A stretch of 64,000 bases of DNA from Holophagales bacterium (GTDB lineage Bacteria; Acidobacteriota; Thermoanaerobaculia; UBA5066): contig JADJZB010000028.1 of the NCBI GenBank assembly GCA_016719485.1, forward strand, positions 1 through 64,000, given 5' to 3'. The translations under genes and the position numbers were made by a program. The first letter of the stretch is position 1. The number at the start of each line of letters is the position of its first letter. Shown here piece after piece: positions 19,902 to 27,378 of this stretch. The notes beneath the pieces were generated by a model, which had not been told where the DNA came from, did no database searches, and worked only from the letters and a program-made list of their open reading frames with translations.

Positions 19902-19929
19902 GGGGTCAGGTCTTGATTCTCGATTCTAC
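19902..19929 (+). repeat. Solo copy of the RAYT terminal repeat
   Basis: The first 17 bases, GGGGTCAGGTCTTGATT, are identical to both ends of the RAYT element at 20605-21631, and 24 of the first 28 bases match its right end. It lies in the 82-bp gap between the Yip1 gene and the NAD(P)-binding gene, in the same orientation as the left end of the element. It is likely a solo or remnant end left by the same mobile family. Confidence 0.8.
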
Positions 19930-19958
19930 AGCCGGTCCGGGCGGCGCCTCCTCGGCCG

Positions 19959-20627
19959 TCACGCCCCGAGCCGGTGTATCTCGTCGTTCTCCACGATCCG
20001 CACGCCGGTGAGCCTGCCGCCCGCCACCGCGACCATCGCGGCGGCGACCACCTCCGCCGGAACCGGCTTCCAGCGCGCGAGCGGCCCGGCCATCGCCCAC
20101 GAGACGAGGCCCGAGGCCACGATCGCCGCCCGCTCGGCGGGCCGGCTGTCCGCACGCTCCCCCACGAGCAGCGACGGACGGAAGAGGGCGACCCCGTCGA
20201 AGCCGACCGACTTCACCGCCTCTTCCGCCTCGCCCTTCGTCCGGTTGTAGAAGACTCTCGACCGCGGGTCGGCCCCGAGGGCGCTCACGAGGAGGAAGCG
20301 GGTCGCTCCGGCGCGGCGCGCCAGCCGCGCGAAGGCGGCCACGGCGTCGACGTCGACCGCGCGGAACGCGCTCTCGGAGCCCGCTCTCGCGATCGTCGTC
20401 CCGAGGGCGCAGAGCGCCGTCCGCACGGACGGCACCGCGACGGCCTCGAGGCGCCCGAAGTCCGCCACGACCTCCGTCAGGCGCCCCCCCGCGCCTCCGA
20501 GCGGCCGCCGCACCACGGCCACCACGCCCGGACCCGTTCCGTCCGCGAGCAGTCGCCTCACGAGCGCGCTCCCCACGAGCCCGCTCGCCCCCGCGACGAG
20601 GAATGGGGTCAGGTCTTGATTTTCCAT
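19959..20627 (-). CDS. NAD(P)-binding oxidoreductase (atypical SDR, HTATIP2-like); start codon inside a mobile-element end
   Basis: A 222-residue Rossmann protein: glycine motif FLVAGASGLVGSALVRRLL, ALCALGTTIARAGS, FLLVSALGADPRSRVFYNRTKGEAEEAV with a possible YxxxK, and FRPSLLVGERA. It resembles the HTATIP2/YwnB-type NAD(P)H-binding proteins; the substrate is unknown. The only upstream start, ATG at 20627, and the first seven codons (MENQDLTP) are made from the reversed left end of the RAYT element, including a TATAAT at 20626-20631. The real domain begins immediately after, at FLVAGASG. Either the insertion replaced the native start or a small piece of the original 5' end was lost. It is intact and probably still expressed. 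Confidence 0.8.
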   Translation of the reverse strand: MENQDLTPFLVAGASGLVGSALVRRLLADGTGPGVVAVVRRPLGGAGGRLTEVVADFGRLEAVAVPSVRTALCALGTTIARAGSESAFRAVDVDAVAAFARLARRAGATRFLLVSALGADPRSRVFYNRTKGEAEEAVKSVGFDGVALFRPSLLVGERADSRPAERAAIVASGLVSWAMAGPLARWKPVPAEVVAAAMVAVAGGRLTGVRIVENDEIHRLGA

Positions 20628-20632
20628 TATAG
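20605..20632. repeat. Left 28-bp terminal repeat of the RAYT element
   Basis: GGGGTCAGGTCTTGATTTTC followed by CATTATAG. It is the inverted partner of 21604-21631 with 26 of 28 positions identical. Read on the minus strand it contains TATAAT and the ATG of the oxidoreductase gene. Confidence 0.85.
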
Positions 20633-20649
20633 CGGCTCGGCCGAGCCCA

Positions 20650-21594
20650 TCAGAGCTTCTCTACGAACGCCGCCAGCTTCGCGTCCTGGCCGGCGAGCGT
20701 CTCGCCCCGCCGGACGAGGACGGAGGCCTGCGCGACGCCGACGCCGAGGAGCCCGGCGATCGCGGCGAGGGGCGCGCGCGACCGGGAACGCAGCGCCCAG
20801 GCGAGAAGAGCGCGATCGACGAGGTGCTTGCGCGGGGCAGCGGCCATCTGCTCGAGGGCGATCTTCCTCGAGGCCGCGAAAACCGCCGCGACCTCCTCCG
20901 GCGCCCTCGTCACCGGCTCGCGCTGGGCCCGCGGCACTTCCTTGGCCGCGGACTTCCGGTTCGCCTTCCGTCCCGCCTCGCGGGAGAACTCCTCGGACCC
21001 GAGGAAGACCTGCCCGCGCAGCTGGCTCCACGGGTCGTAGCCGGAGCCCTTCCCTTCCGCCACGAAGGCGACGTAGCGCCGGCGCGCCTCGGCGGGTCTC
21101 CGGCCGAACTGCTCGAGCGTCCACGCGGTGTCGAGCCACTCGGGACCCTCGACGAGGCCGGCCGTGGCCTTGTAGCTCGACCAGGGCCAGGACGCCGCCG
21201 TTCGGGCGAAGCCGACTTTCACCGGGTTCAGCACGACGTAGCGGGCGACTTCCAGCAGGTGCGCGTCTCTTTCGACGAGGATCGCCTTGAACCGGCCCTC
21301 GAAGAGGTGCCCCGCCCGGCCGTGCCGGCGGTTGAAGCGCTGCGTCGTGACGCCGTTCAGGTCGCGCATCCCTCGCGAGAGGGTCGGCTCGGGCGTCTCG
21401 ACGAGGAGGTGGTAGTGGTTCCCCATCAGGACGTAGGCGTGGAGGCGCCAGCCGTAGAGGGAGACCGTTCGTCCGAGGACGGAGAGGAACTCCTCCCGGT
21501 CGACGTCGTCGCGGAATACGTCGCCGCGTTCGTTCCCGCGCGCGGTGACGTGCCAGATGGCGCCGGGGTGCTCGAGTCGGAGGGGACGTGCCAT
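20650..21594 (-). CDS. REP-associated tyrosine transposase (Y1_Tnp, RAYT) with DnaA-like C-terminal helix-turn-helix
   Basis: Intact, 314 residues. The N-terminal Y1 domain has the opening PGAIWHVTARGNERGDVFRDD, the metal-binding HUH motif in MGNHYHLLVETPE (about residue 60), HGRAGHLFEGRFKAILVE, and ARYVVLNPVKVGF with the probable nucleophilic Tyr just before LNPVK (about residue 118). Residues about 240-314 resemble a DnaA-type helix-turn-helix (HLVDRALLAWAL, AIAGLLGVGVAQASVLV), found in one RAYT subgroup. Such enzymes nick and rejoin single-stranded DNA at short hairpins. Start ATG at 21594, inside the right end repeat by 10 bases. Confidence 0.9.
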   Translation of the reverse strand: MARPLRLEHPGAIWHVTARGNERGDVFRDDVDREEFLSVLGRTVSLYGWRLHAYVLMGNHYHLLVETPEPTLSRGMRDLNGVTTQRFNRRHGRAGHLFEGRFKAILVERDAHLLEVARYVVLNPVKVGFARTAASWPWSSYKATAGLVEGPEWLDTAWTLEQFGRRPAEARRRYVAFVAEGKGSGYDPWSQLRGQVFLGSEEFSREAGRKANRKSAAKEVPRAQREPVTRAPEEVAAVFAASRKIALEQMAAAPRKHLVDRALLAWALRSRSRAPLAAIAGLLGVGVAQASVLVRRGETLAGQDAKLAAFVEKL

Positions 21595-21603
21595 GCGACG
21601 ATT

Positions 21604-21631
21604 CTACAATAGAAAATCAAGACCTGACCCC
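21604..21631. repeat. Right 28-bp terminal repeat of the RAYT element
   Basis: Minus-strand reading GGGGTCAGGTCTTGATTTTC followed by TATTGTAG. It encodes the last eight residues (GSGLDFLL) and TAG stop of the response regulator-cyclase gene, which therefore ends inside the mobile element. Confidence 0.85.
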
Positions 21632-23061
21632 AATCGGCTCAGGAGGGGCTCGAGCTCGACGGGGACGGAGGTGAAGCGCAGGCGGGTCAATCCGGGGAGT
21701 CCGTCGGAAACGGGGACCACCTTGGCATAGAGATCGCCCGCGAGGAGACCGCTGTTGCCGACGATGCGCAGCTTGAGGTCGGAGAGGGCCTCGACGGTGG
21801 CCTCTGACCTCAGCTCCGCCCCGGAGCGCGAGAGGCCGACGATCTCGGCCGGTTCCTCGTCACGCCCGATGCGCTTGCCCTCGAGGACGGTGAACACCGC
21901 CCCGAGCGGCGGATCGACCGGCCAGAACGCCTCGGCCCGCCGCTCGAGGTGGAGGCACGGCGCCTCCTCGAGGCCGAGCAGGTCGTGGACGCGGACCGGC
22001 TCGGGGAAGCCCTTCGCCCTGACGGAGAGCGAGCCCCCCGTCACGACCCCTTCTCCCGCCTCCGCGAGCGTCTTCTCCGAGATGAGGACCTGGCCGCCGC
22101 AGGTGTAGCTCTCGATGCGCGCCGTCAGGTTCACGTGCCCCCCCACCGCCCCGTACTTGGCCCTCTTCTCCGACCCGATGTTCCCGACGACGACGTCGCC
22201 CGTATGGACGGCGATCCCCATCTCGACCGCGGGAAGCCCCTCGTCGCGGTTCCGGCCGTTGACGCGGTCCATTCCCTTCTGCATCGCGAGGGCGCAGGCG
22301 ACGGCCCGCCGCGCGTCGTCCGCCCGGGTCACGGGCGCCCCGAAGAAGCCGAGAACCGAGTCTCCGATGAACTCGTCGATCGTCCCGTCGTGGGCGAGGA
22401 TGACCTCGGCCATCGTTCCGAGGTAGTTGTTGATGACCCGTACGACCTGCTCCGGCGCGAGCCGCTCGGCCATCGCCGAGAAGCCCCTCAGGTCGGACAT
22501 GAGCATGGTCACCTTGCGCTTCTCGCCTCCGAGCCTCAGCCCGTCGGGCGACTCGAGGATCTCGGCTACGACGGCGTCGGAGAGGTAGCGGCCGAACGTC
22601 TCCTGGATGAAACGATTCCTCACCTTGAGCTGCTCGGCCAGCGCCTCGATCTCCACGACGTGCGCCTCGACGACGTCGTAGAGCCGCTTGGCCGCGAGCG
22701 AGGACTTCAGCCGCGCCCTGAGGAGCACCGGGTCGAAGGGCTTCGGCAGGTAGTCGGTCGCCCCCATCTCGATGCAGCGGACGACGTTCTCCATCTCCTC
22801 GAGGGCGGACACGACGATCACCGGCAGGGAGCGGAGGCGGCCGTCCTCCTTCATCGTGCGGAGGACCTCGAATCCGTCGAGGACCGGCATGACGAGGTCG
22901 AGGAGGACGACGTCGTACTCCCCGGTCCTCAGCGCCCGCAGCGCCTCGCGCCCGTTGCACGCCACGCCCGACGCGTAGCCCTGCGCCTCGAGGCTGCCGA
23001 CGAGGATGGCCCGGTTCACGGGGTCGTCGTCGACGACGAGGACCCTCCCCGCGTGGGCCAT
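21604..23061 (-). CDS. Response regulator with class III nucleotide cyclase and PilZ-like C-terminal domain
   Basis: 485 residues; ATG at 23061 behind CGGAGGATG. Residues 1-120 are a receiver domain (VLVVDDDPVNRAILV, VVLLDLVMPVLDGFE with the phospho-Asp, VIVVSA, YLPKPFDP). A coiled linker leads to a class III cyclase domain, about 180-370, with metal-binding Asp residues in MLMSDLRGFSAMAE and DEFIGDSVLGFFGAP, and VNLTARIES. The purine-specificity positions read E (EFIGD) and G (KYGAVGG), neither the usual Lys/Asp of adenylyl nor the full Glu/Cys of guanylyl cyclases, so the product (cAMP or cGMP) is uncertain. Residues 385-480 resemble PilZ. The final GSGLDFLL comes from the RAYT end repeat, so the native C-terminus has been replaced or extended. 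Confidence 0.85.
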   Translation of the reverse strand: MAHAGRVLVVDDDPVNRAILVGSLEAQGYASGVACNGREALRALRTGEYDVVLLDLVMPVLDGFEVLRTMKEDGRLRSLPVIVVSALEEMENVVRCIEMGATDYLPKPFDPVLLRARLKSSLAAKRLYDVVEAHVVEIEALAEQLKVRNRFIQETFGRYLSDAVVAEILESPDGLRLGGEKRKVTMLMSDLRGFSAMAERLAPEQVVRVINNYLGTMAEVILAHDGTIDEFIGDSVLGFFGAPVTRADDARRAVACALAMQKGMDRVNGRNRDEGLPAVEMGIAVHTGDVVVGNIGSEKRAKYGAVGGHVNLTARIESYTCGGQVLISEKTLAEAGEGVVTGGSLSVRAKGFPEPVRVHDLLGLEEAPCLHLERRAEAFWPVDPPLGAVFTVLEGKRIGRDEEPAEIVGLSRSGAELRSEATVEALSDLKLRIVGNSGLLAGDLYAKVVPVSDGLPGLTRLRFTSVPVELEPLLSRLGSGLDFLL

Positions 23062-23291
23062 CAGGGCATCCTCCGTTCGACCATTCCCGCCTCCGCGTCC
23101 GAAAGGGCGACGGTCGCGGTCTCCGCGTCCCGCCTCGCACATGCCGCGTTGAAACGATTCTAGGCCCGTCGCGCAGCGAAGCGCCACGGAACGTCCCGCC
23201 TCGGCTCGTCAGTCGGTTTCGGGTTGGCCGGACCTCGACGTGACCTCATCCGGCGCCGGAGCTTCACGAAGCCGGTCTACACTCGCCCGGC

Positions 23292-24662
23292 GTGAGAATC
23301 GGAGAGCTCCTCGGTCCCGACGTCCTCGAGATCGTCCGCGACGACCCGGCGGCTCTGCGCGAGGGACTGCTCGAGTTCCACCCGGCCGACGTGGCCGACC
23401 TGCTCGCGGCGATTCCCAGGGAAGACCGGATCCCCGTGCTGGAGCAGCTCCACGAGGACCAGCTCGGCGGGGTCCTCTCCTACCTCGGGGGCGGCGTCCT
23501 CCGGATGGCGCTCACGCGCCTCCCGCCGTCCAAGATCGCCCAGGCCCTCGACTCGCTCGAGCCCGACGACTCCGCCCGCCTCCTCTCCTTCCTCCCGGAG
23601 GAGCGACGCCTTCCGGTGCTGAACCGGATGTCGGCGAAGGACGCCGCGGCCGCGCGCGGCCTGCTCGCCTGGGAACCCGGCACCGCGGGCCGCCTCATGA
23701 CCGACCGGTTCGTGAAGGTCGGCCCCGACTGGACGGTCGCCGAGACGATGGCGCACCTGCGCAAGATCGACCCCGAGGTCGCCACCGTCGCCGACCTCTA
23801 CGCCGTGAGCGAGAAGGGGCGTCTCGTCGGCGTCATGTCGCTCCGCAAGCTCCTCCCCGCCGAGCCCGAGAGGAGGGTCTGGGAGCTGATGACGCACGAC
23901 GTCATCTCGGTCTCGCCCACGACCCCGCAGGAAGAGGTGGCCCGCCTCGTCTCCAAGTACGGCTTCAACGCGATGCCGGTCGTCAGCGAGGACGGGAAGG
24001 CGCTCGGGGTCGTCACCGTCGACGACGTCGTCGACGTCCTCGTCGCCCGCGAGACCGAGGCCGCGCTCGCGATGGGCGCGGTCGCCGCGCCGAGCGACCC
24101 GGACGAGAAGCACGAGTTCGACTACTTCGGCGCCCCGCTCACCCGCGTCGTGAGGAGCCGGCTCGGCTGGCTCCTCCTTCTGTTCATCGGGGGCACGCTG
24201 ACCGGCACCGTCCTGCAGCACTTCGAGGGGGAGCTGTCGAAGGTCGTCGCCCTCTCGTTCTTCATACCGCTCATCATCGGCACCGGGGGCAACGCCGGGA
24301 GCCAGACCGTCTCCACCATCATCCGCGCGATGGCGCTCAAGCAGGTCCACGTGAAGGACGTTCTCCGCGTCGCCGTCCGGGAGATGAGCTCGGGCCTGAT
24401 CCTCGGCGGCATCCTCTGCGCCGTCGCCATCGCGCGGGTCTCGCTCTGGGGGGTCGGTCCGAGCCTGGCGCTCACGGTGGGGCTGACCGTCCTGGCCGTC
24501 TGCATCTGGGCGAACGCGATGGGGGCCCTCGTGCCGCTCCTGGCCGAGAGGTTCCACTTCGACCCGACGGTCGCTTCGGCCCCTCTCATCGCGACCCTCG
24601 TCGACGCGACGGGCCTCGCGATCTACATGGCCATCGCCAAGGCGGTCCTGAGGGAGATCTGA
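23292..24662 (+). CDS. mgtE: Magnesium transporter MgtE
   Basis: 456 residues, complete MgtE architecture. The cytosolic N-domain (1-130) has repeated helical motifs LPPSKIAQALDSLEPDD. Two CBS domains (about 135-255) follow, with GRLMTDRFVKVGPDWTV and WELMTHDVISVSPTTPQE. The membrane domain (285-456) holds the selectivity helices, FFIPLIIGTGGNAGSQTVS and MGALVPLLAERFHFDP, and ATLVDATGLAIYMAIAKA. The N and CBS domains bind Mg2+ and close the channel when internal magnesium is high. Start is a GTG. It is convergent with the DUF4412 gene, with a hairpin between them. Confidence 0.95.
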   Translation: MRIGELLGPDVLEIVRDDPAALREGLLEFHPADVADLLAAIPREDRIPVLEQLHEDQLGGVLSYLGGGVLRMALTRLPPSKIAQALDSLEPDDSARLLSFLPEERRLPVLNRMSAKDAAAARGLLAWEPGTAGRLMTDRFVKVGPDWTVAETMAHLRKIDPEVATVADLYAVSEKGRLVGVMSLRKLLPAEPERRVWELMTHDVISVSPTTPQEEVARLVSKYGFNAMPVVSEDGKALGVVTVDDVVDVLVARETEAALAMGAVAAPSDPDEKHEFDYFGAPLTRVVRSRLGWLLLLFIGGTLTGTVLQHFEGELSKVVALSFFIPLIIGTGGNAGSQTVSTIIRAMALKQVHVKDVLRVAVREMSSGLILGGILCAVAIARVSLWGVGPSLALTVGLTVLAVCIWANAMGALVPLLAERFHFDPTVASAPLIATLVDATGLAIYMAIAKAVLREI

Positions 24663-24681
24663 CGGACCCCCGGACGCACGA

Positions 24682-24706
24682 CCGCCGCCGGCAAGACCGG
24701 CGGCGG
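24682..24706. terminator. GC-rich hairpin between convergent mgtE and DUF4412 genes
   Basis: CCGCCGCCGG, a CAAGA loop, then CCGGCGGCGG: a perfect 10-bp stem starting 19 bases after the mgtE stop. No U tract follows on either strand, so it is a likely shared transcription-end or mRNA-protecting structure rather than a textbook terminator. Confidence 0.55.
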
Positions 24707-24735
24707 CGGGGTCCGAAACGGAATCGGGTACGGCG

Positions 24736-25527
24736 CTACTTCTTGCCGCCCTTCTTCATCATCTCTTCCATCATCTTCCGCTGCTCGGGCGTGAGGTTCT
24801 TCATGGCGTCTTCCATCTGCTTCTGCTGCTCGGGAGACATCATCGTGCCCATCATGCTCGTCTCCTTGTAGCCCGCCGGAACCTCGAACGTCGAGGCCGG
24901 CAGGGAGCGCTTCTCGGCCTTCACGAGCTCCCACTTCATCGACGCCTCGGCCTTCCCCTTCTCGCGCATGATCATGCGGATCGGCATTCCCTCGAGACCG
25001 TTGGCCTTCAGCGCGATCTCCAGACCCTGCCCCCCCGCTCCGCGCCGGGCCGAGTTGAACATCGAGGCGGGTCCGAGGATCTCCTTCGAGATGCAGACCT
25101 CGTTCTCCGACGTCTCGCCTTCCTGGGCCACGAGCGCCTTCTGGCACGCGAAGCCGGCGACGCTGTCGGGGCCGAGGCGCTTCACCGTCCACTTCTTGTC
25201 CTGCTCCGACCTGGGAAGGCTCTTCTGCATCTCCTTCACGTCGATCCGCGCGTAGCTCCTCTGCGCGTCGTTGATCATGTAGGAGATGTCGGGCTCGGCC
25301 GTTCGGGTCAGCACGACCATCTTCATGCCGCCGCCCTGAGCCTGCTGGAGCTGGGCGTTCGTCATCTCGATCTGCATCCGCGCACCCGCCTTGCCGATGA
25401 GCGCCTTCGACGAGCCGTTCATGTCCTTGCCGCTGATCTTCATGTCGAGGACGCCTTCCCACTGCGCGGCGGCCGAGAGCGGGAGGACGAGAAGAACGGC
25501 GAGGGAAAACCGGAGGATCGTCTTCAC
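24736..25527 (-). CDS. DUF4412-type periplasmic protein with Met/Lys-rich C-terminus
   Basis: 263 residues. The GTG start at 25527 follows AAAGGAGATT. A signal peptide (FSLAVLLVLPLSAAAQ) precedes a beta-rich domain of DUF4412 type (WEGVLDMKISGKDMNGS, ISYMINDAQRSYARIDV, GFACQKALVAQEGETSENEV, PIRMIMREKGKAEASMKWEL). The last 45 residues are rich in Met, Gln and Lys (MMSPEQQKQMEDAM, QRKMMEEMMKKGGKK), an amphipathic and possibly metal-binding helix. The family has no assigned function. It stands alone, convergent with mgtE and divergent from the methyltransferase gene. Confidence 0.7.
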   Translation of the reverse strand: MKTILRFSLAVLLVLPLSAAAQWEGVLDMKISGKDMNGSSKALIGKAGARMQIEMTNAQLQQAQGGGMKMVVLTRTAEPDISYMINDAQRSYARIDVKEMQKSLPRSEQDKKWTVKRLGPDSVAGFACQKALVAQEGETSENEVCISKEILGPASMFNSARRGAGGQGLEIALKANGLEGMPIRMIMREKGKAEASMKWELVKAEKRSLPASTFEVPAGYKETSMMGTMMSPEQQKQMEDAMKNLTPEQRKMMEEMMKKGGKK

Positions 25528-25672
25528 GGGAATCTCCTTTCGCGAATGCGAGGGTGTGCGGTCGAATCGAACCGAAAGTCTACTCCCCGCATCGCCGGTG
25601 GCGCGTGACCGCCAGCACCCCCGAGCGTCGCCGGGGTCGCCGCGCCGGGCCCCGGTCGCGCAGAATGGGCCC

Positions 25673-26293
25673 ATGCCCCGCCGCACGCCGGACGAGCTGA
25701 AGACCTACGACGCCTCCTACTACGACCGCTGGTACCACGACCCGCGGACCCGCGTCACCGCCCGGACGCTCGTCCGCCGGAAGGCAGCCCTCGCCGTGGC
25801 GGCGACGGAGCAGCTCCTCGAGCACCCCGTCCGCAACGTCCTGGACGTCGGCTGCGGCGAGGCGCCCTGGCGCGGCGCGCTCCTTCACCTGAGGCCCCGC
25901 CTGCGCTACACCGGCGTCGACCCGAGCGCGTGGGCCGCCCGGCGGTGGGGGGAGAGCCGTGGCGTCCTCCGCGGCGGCCTCTCCGACCTCGAGAGCCTCC
26001 CGCTGCGCGGGCCATTCGACCTCGTCGTCTGCTCCGACGTCCTGCACTACGTTCCCGACGCCGGTGTGCGCCGGGGCGTCGCCACGATGACCGGCCTCGC
26101 CCGGGGCCTGCTCTGGCTGGAGGCGTTCACGTCGGAGGACGACTTCGAGGGGGACGTGGAGGGCTTCCGGCCCCGCCCGGCAAGCTGGTACCGCTCGACC
26201 TTCAGGCGCGCCGGACTCGTTCCGCTCGGGCTCTGGCTCCACGCCTCCCCCGCCGTGGCGCACCGCGTCGCGGCGCTGGAGAGGAGCGGCTGA
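25673..26293 (+). CDS. SAM-dependent methyltransferase, class I
   Basis: 206 residues; ATG at 25673. It opens KTYDASYYDRWYHDPRTRV. The SAM-binding motif I is VLDVGCGEAPWRGALL (about residues 60-75), motif II includes YTGVDPSAWA, and DLVVCSDVLHYV corresponds to motif IV. The DAxYYDRWY start and short length resemble small-molecule methyltransferases; the substrate is not evident. It is convergent with pdxA, with no gap between the stop codons. Confidence 0.8.
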   Translation: MPRRTPDELKTYDASYYDRWYHDPRTRVTARTLVRRKAALAVAATEQLLEHPVRNVLDVGCGEAPWRGALLHLRPRLRYTGVDPSAWAARRWGESRGVLRGGLSDLESLPLRGPFDLVVCSDVLHYVPDAGVRRGVATMTGLARGLLWLEAFTSEDDFEGDVEGFRPRPASWYRSTFRRAGLVPLGLWLHASPAVAHRVAALERSG

Positions 26294-27307
26294 TCAGACC
26301 CGGCGCGGCCGAACCGCGAAGGCGTCGCGTGCGGCCGCCCGCACGGCCTCGACCATGCTCACCGCGCTCGCGCGGCCGGTCCCGGCGATGTCGAAGGCCG
26401 TGCCGTGGTCGACCGACGTCCGGAGGAACGGCAGCCCGCAGGTGATCGAGACCGTCCGCTCGAAGTCGTACATCTTCGCGGCGATGTGCCCCTGGTCGTG
26501 GTAGAGCGAGAGGACGGCGTCGAAGCGCCCCTGGGCCGCGTGCCAGAAGACCGAGTCGGCCGGAAGCGGCCCGTGCGCGTCGATTCCCTCCGCGCGCGCC
26601 GCCGCCACCGCCGGCACCAGCTCGCGCTCTTCCTCGTCGCCGAAGAGGCCGTGCTCGCCGCCGTGAGGGTTCAGCGCGGCGACGGCAAGCCGGGGAGACG
26701 CGACGCCCAGCGTCCGAAGGGCCGCGGCGGCGCGCCGGAGGACGTCGAGCGTCCGCTCGGCCGTGATGCGCCGGATCGCCTCGGCGAGCGAGAGATGGCG
26801 CGTGAGGAAGAAGATCCGGAGCCCCTTGACCTCGAACAGGGTGAGCGGGTCGGGCGTCGCGGTCCGCTCGCCGAAGATCTCGGTGTGGCCGATCTGGGAG
26901 ACCCCCGCGGCACGGAAGGCTTCCTTGTTGACCGGCGCGGTCGCGACGGCGTCGACCTCGCGCGCGAGGGCGAGGTCGATGGCGACGCGGATCGACTCGA
27001 ACGCCGCACGGCCAGCCGCCGCCTGGATGCGCCCCCACTCGATGCCGTCGAACCCGTATGCCGGCACGTCGACGACCTCGGCTGTCCCGAATATCCCCGC
27101 CGCCTCTGCGGGCCTGCCGATCGGCACGACCTCGAGCGAGACGCCGGTCGTCCCGAGCGCCCGATCGACGAAGCGCCGGTCGCCGACGACGACGGGAATG
27201 CAGACGTCGTGAAGCGCGCCGGTGGAGAGGGCCCGGACGACGATTTCCGGCCCGACCGACGCCGGGTCTCCGAGGGTGATGGCGACGACGGGGCGGGAGT
27301 GAGGCAT
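26294..27307 (-). CDS. pdxA: 4-hydroxythreonine-4-phosphate dehydrogenase (pyridoxal phosphate synthesis)
   Basis: 337 residues, full length for PdxA. It oxidises 4-phospho-hydroxy-L-threonine to an amino-ketone used to build vitamin B6. Family features: TLGDPASVGPEI (usually GDPAGIGPE), ATAPVNKEAF, QIGHTEIFGE, FFLTRHLSL, ALNPHGGEHGLFGDEE, YHDQGHIAAKM and FLRTSVDHGTAFDIAGTG. The metal ligands are the His residues in GHTE, YHDQGH and DHGTA. The DNA-derived start at 27307 is preceded by GGAAG; a longer form starting at 27349 is possible but would add a non-conserved leader. Convergent with the methyltransferase gene, divergent from the S9 peptidase gene. Confidence 0.92.
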   Translation of the reverse strand: MPHSRPVVAITLGDPASVGPEIVVRALSTGALHDVCIPVVVGDRRFVDRALGTTGVSLEVVPIGRPAEAAGIFGTAEVVDVPAYGFDGIEWGRIQAAAGRAAFESIRVAIDLALAREVDAVATAPVNKEAFRAAGVSQIGHTEIFGERTATPDPLTLFEVKGLRIFFLTRHLSLAEAIRRITAERTLDVLRRAAAALRTLGVASPRLAVAALNPHGGEHGLFGDEEERELVPAVAAARAEGIDAHGPLPADSVFWHAAQGRFDAVLSLYHDQGHIAAKMYDFERTVSITCGLPFLRTSVDHGTAFDIAGTGRASAVSMVEAVRAAARDAFAVRPRRV

Positions 27308-27378
27308 CGAATTCGCTTCCCGGAGGATGATCCCATGCGGATGCCACATTGGCTGAACGTCGCCCCCACGAGGTGAGA

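Larger units (their letters stand above)
20605..21631. mobile_element. RAYT (REP-associated tyrosine transposase) element, 1027 bp
   Basis: A single transposase gene on the minus strand bounded by 28-bp inverted ends (20605-20632 and 21604-21631, 26/28 matching). RAYT proteins are HUH single-strand transposases domesticated from the IS200/IS605 group and act on short palindromic REP sequences; true inverted terminal repeats of this length are not what IS200/IS605 elements have, so the ends are more like paired REP units. No direct target duplication is evident at the edges. Both flanking genes on this strand read into the ends: one takes its stop codon from it, the other its start codon. Confidence 0.75.

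Noticed and set aside
24682..24706. Classic rho-independent terminator after mgtE
   Set aside because: The stem is perfect but there is no U tract on either strand, so it is listed only as a hairpin with moderate confidence.
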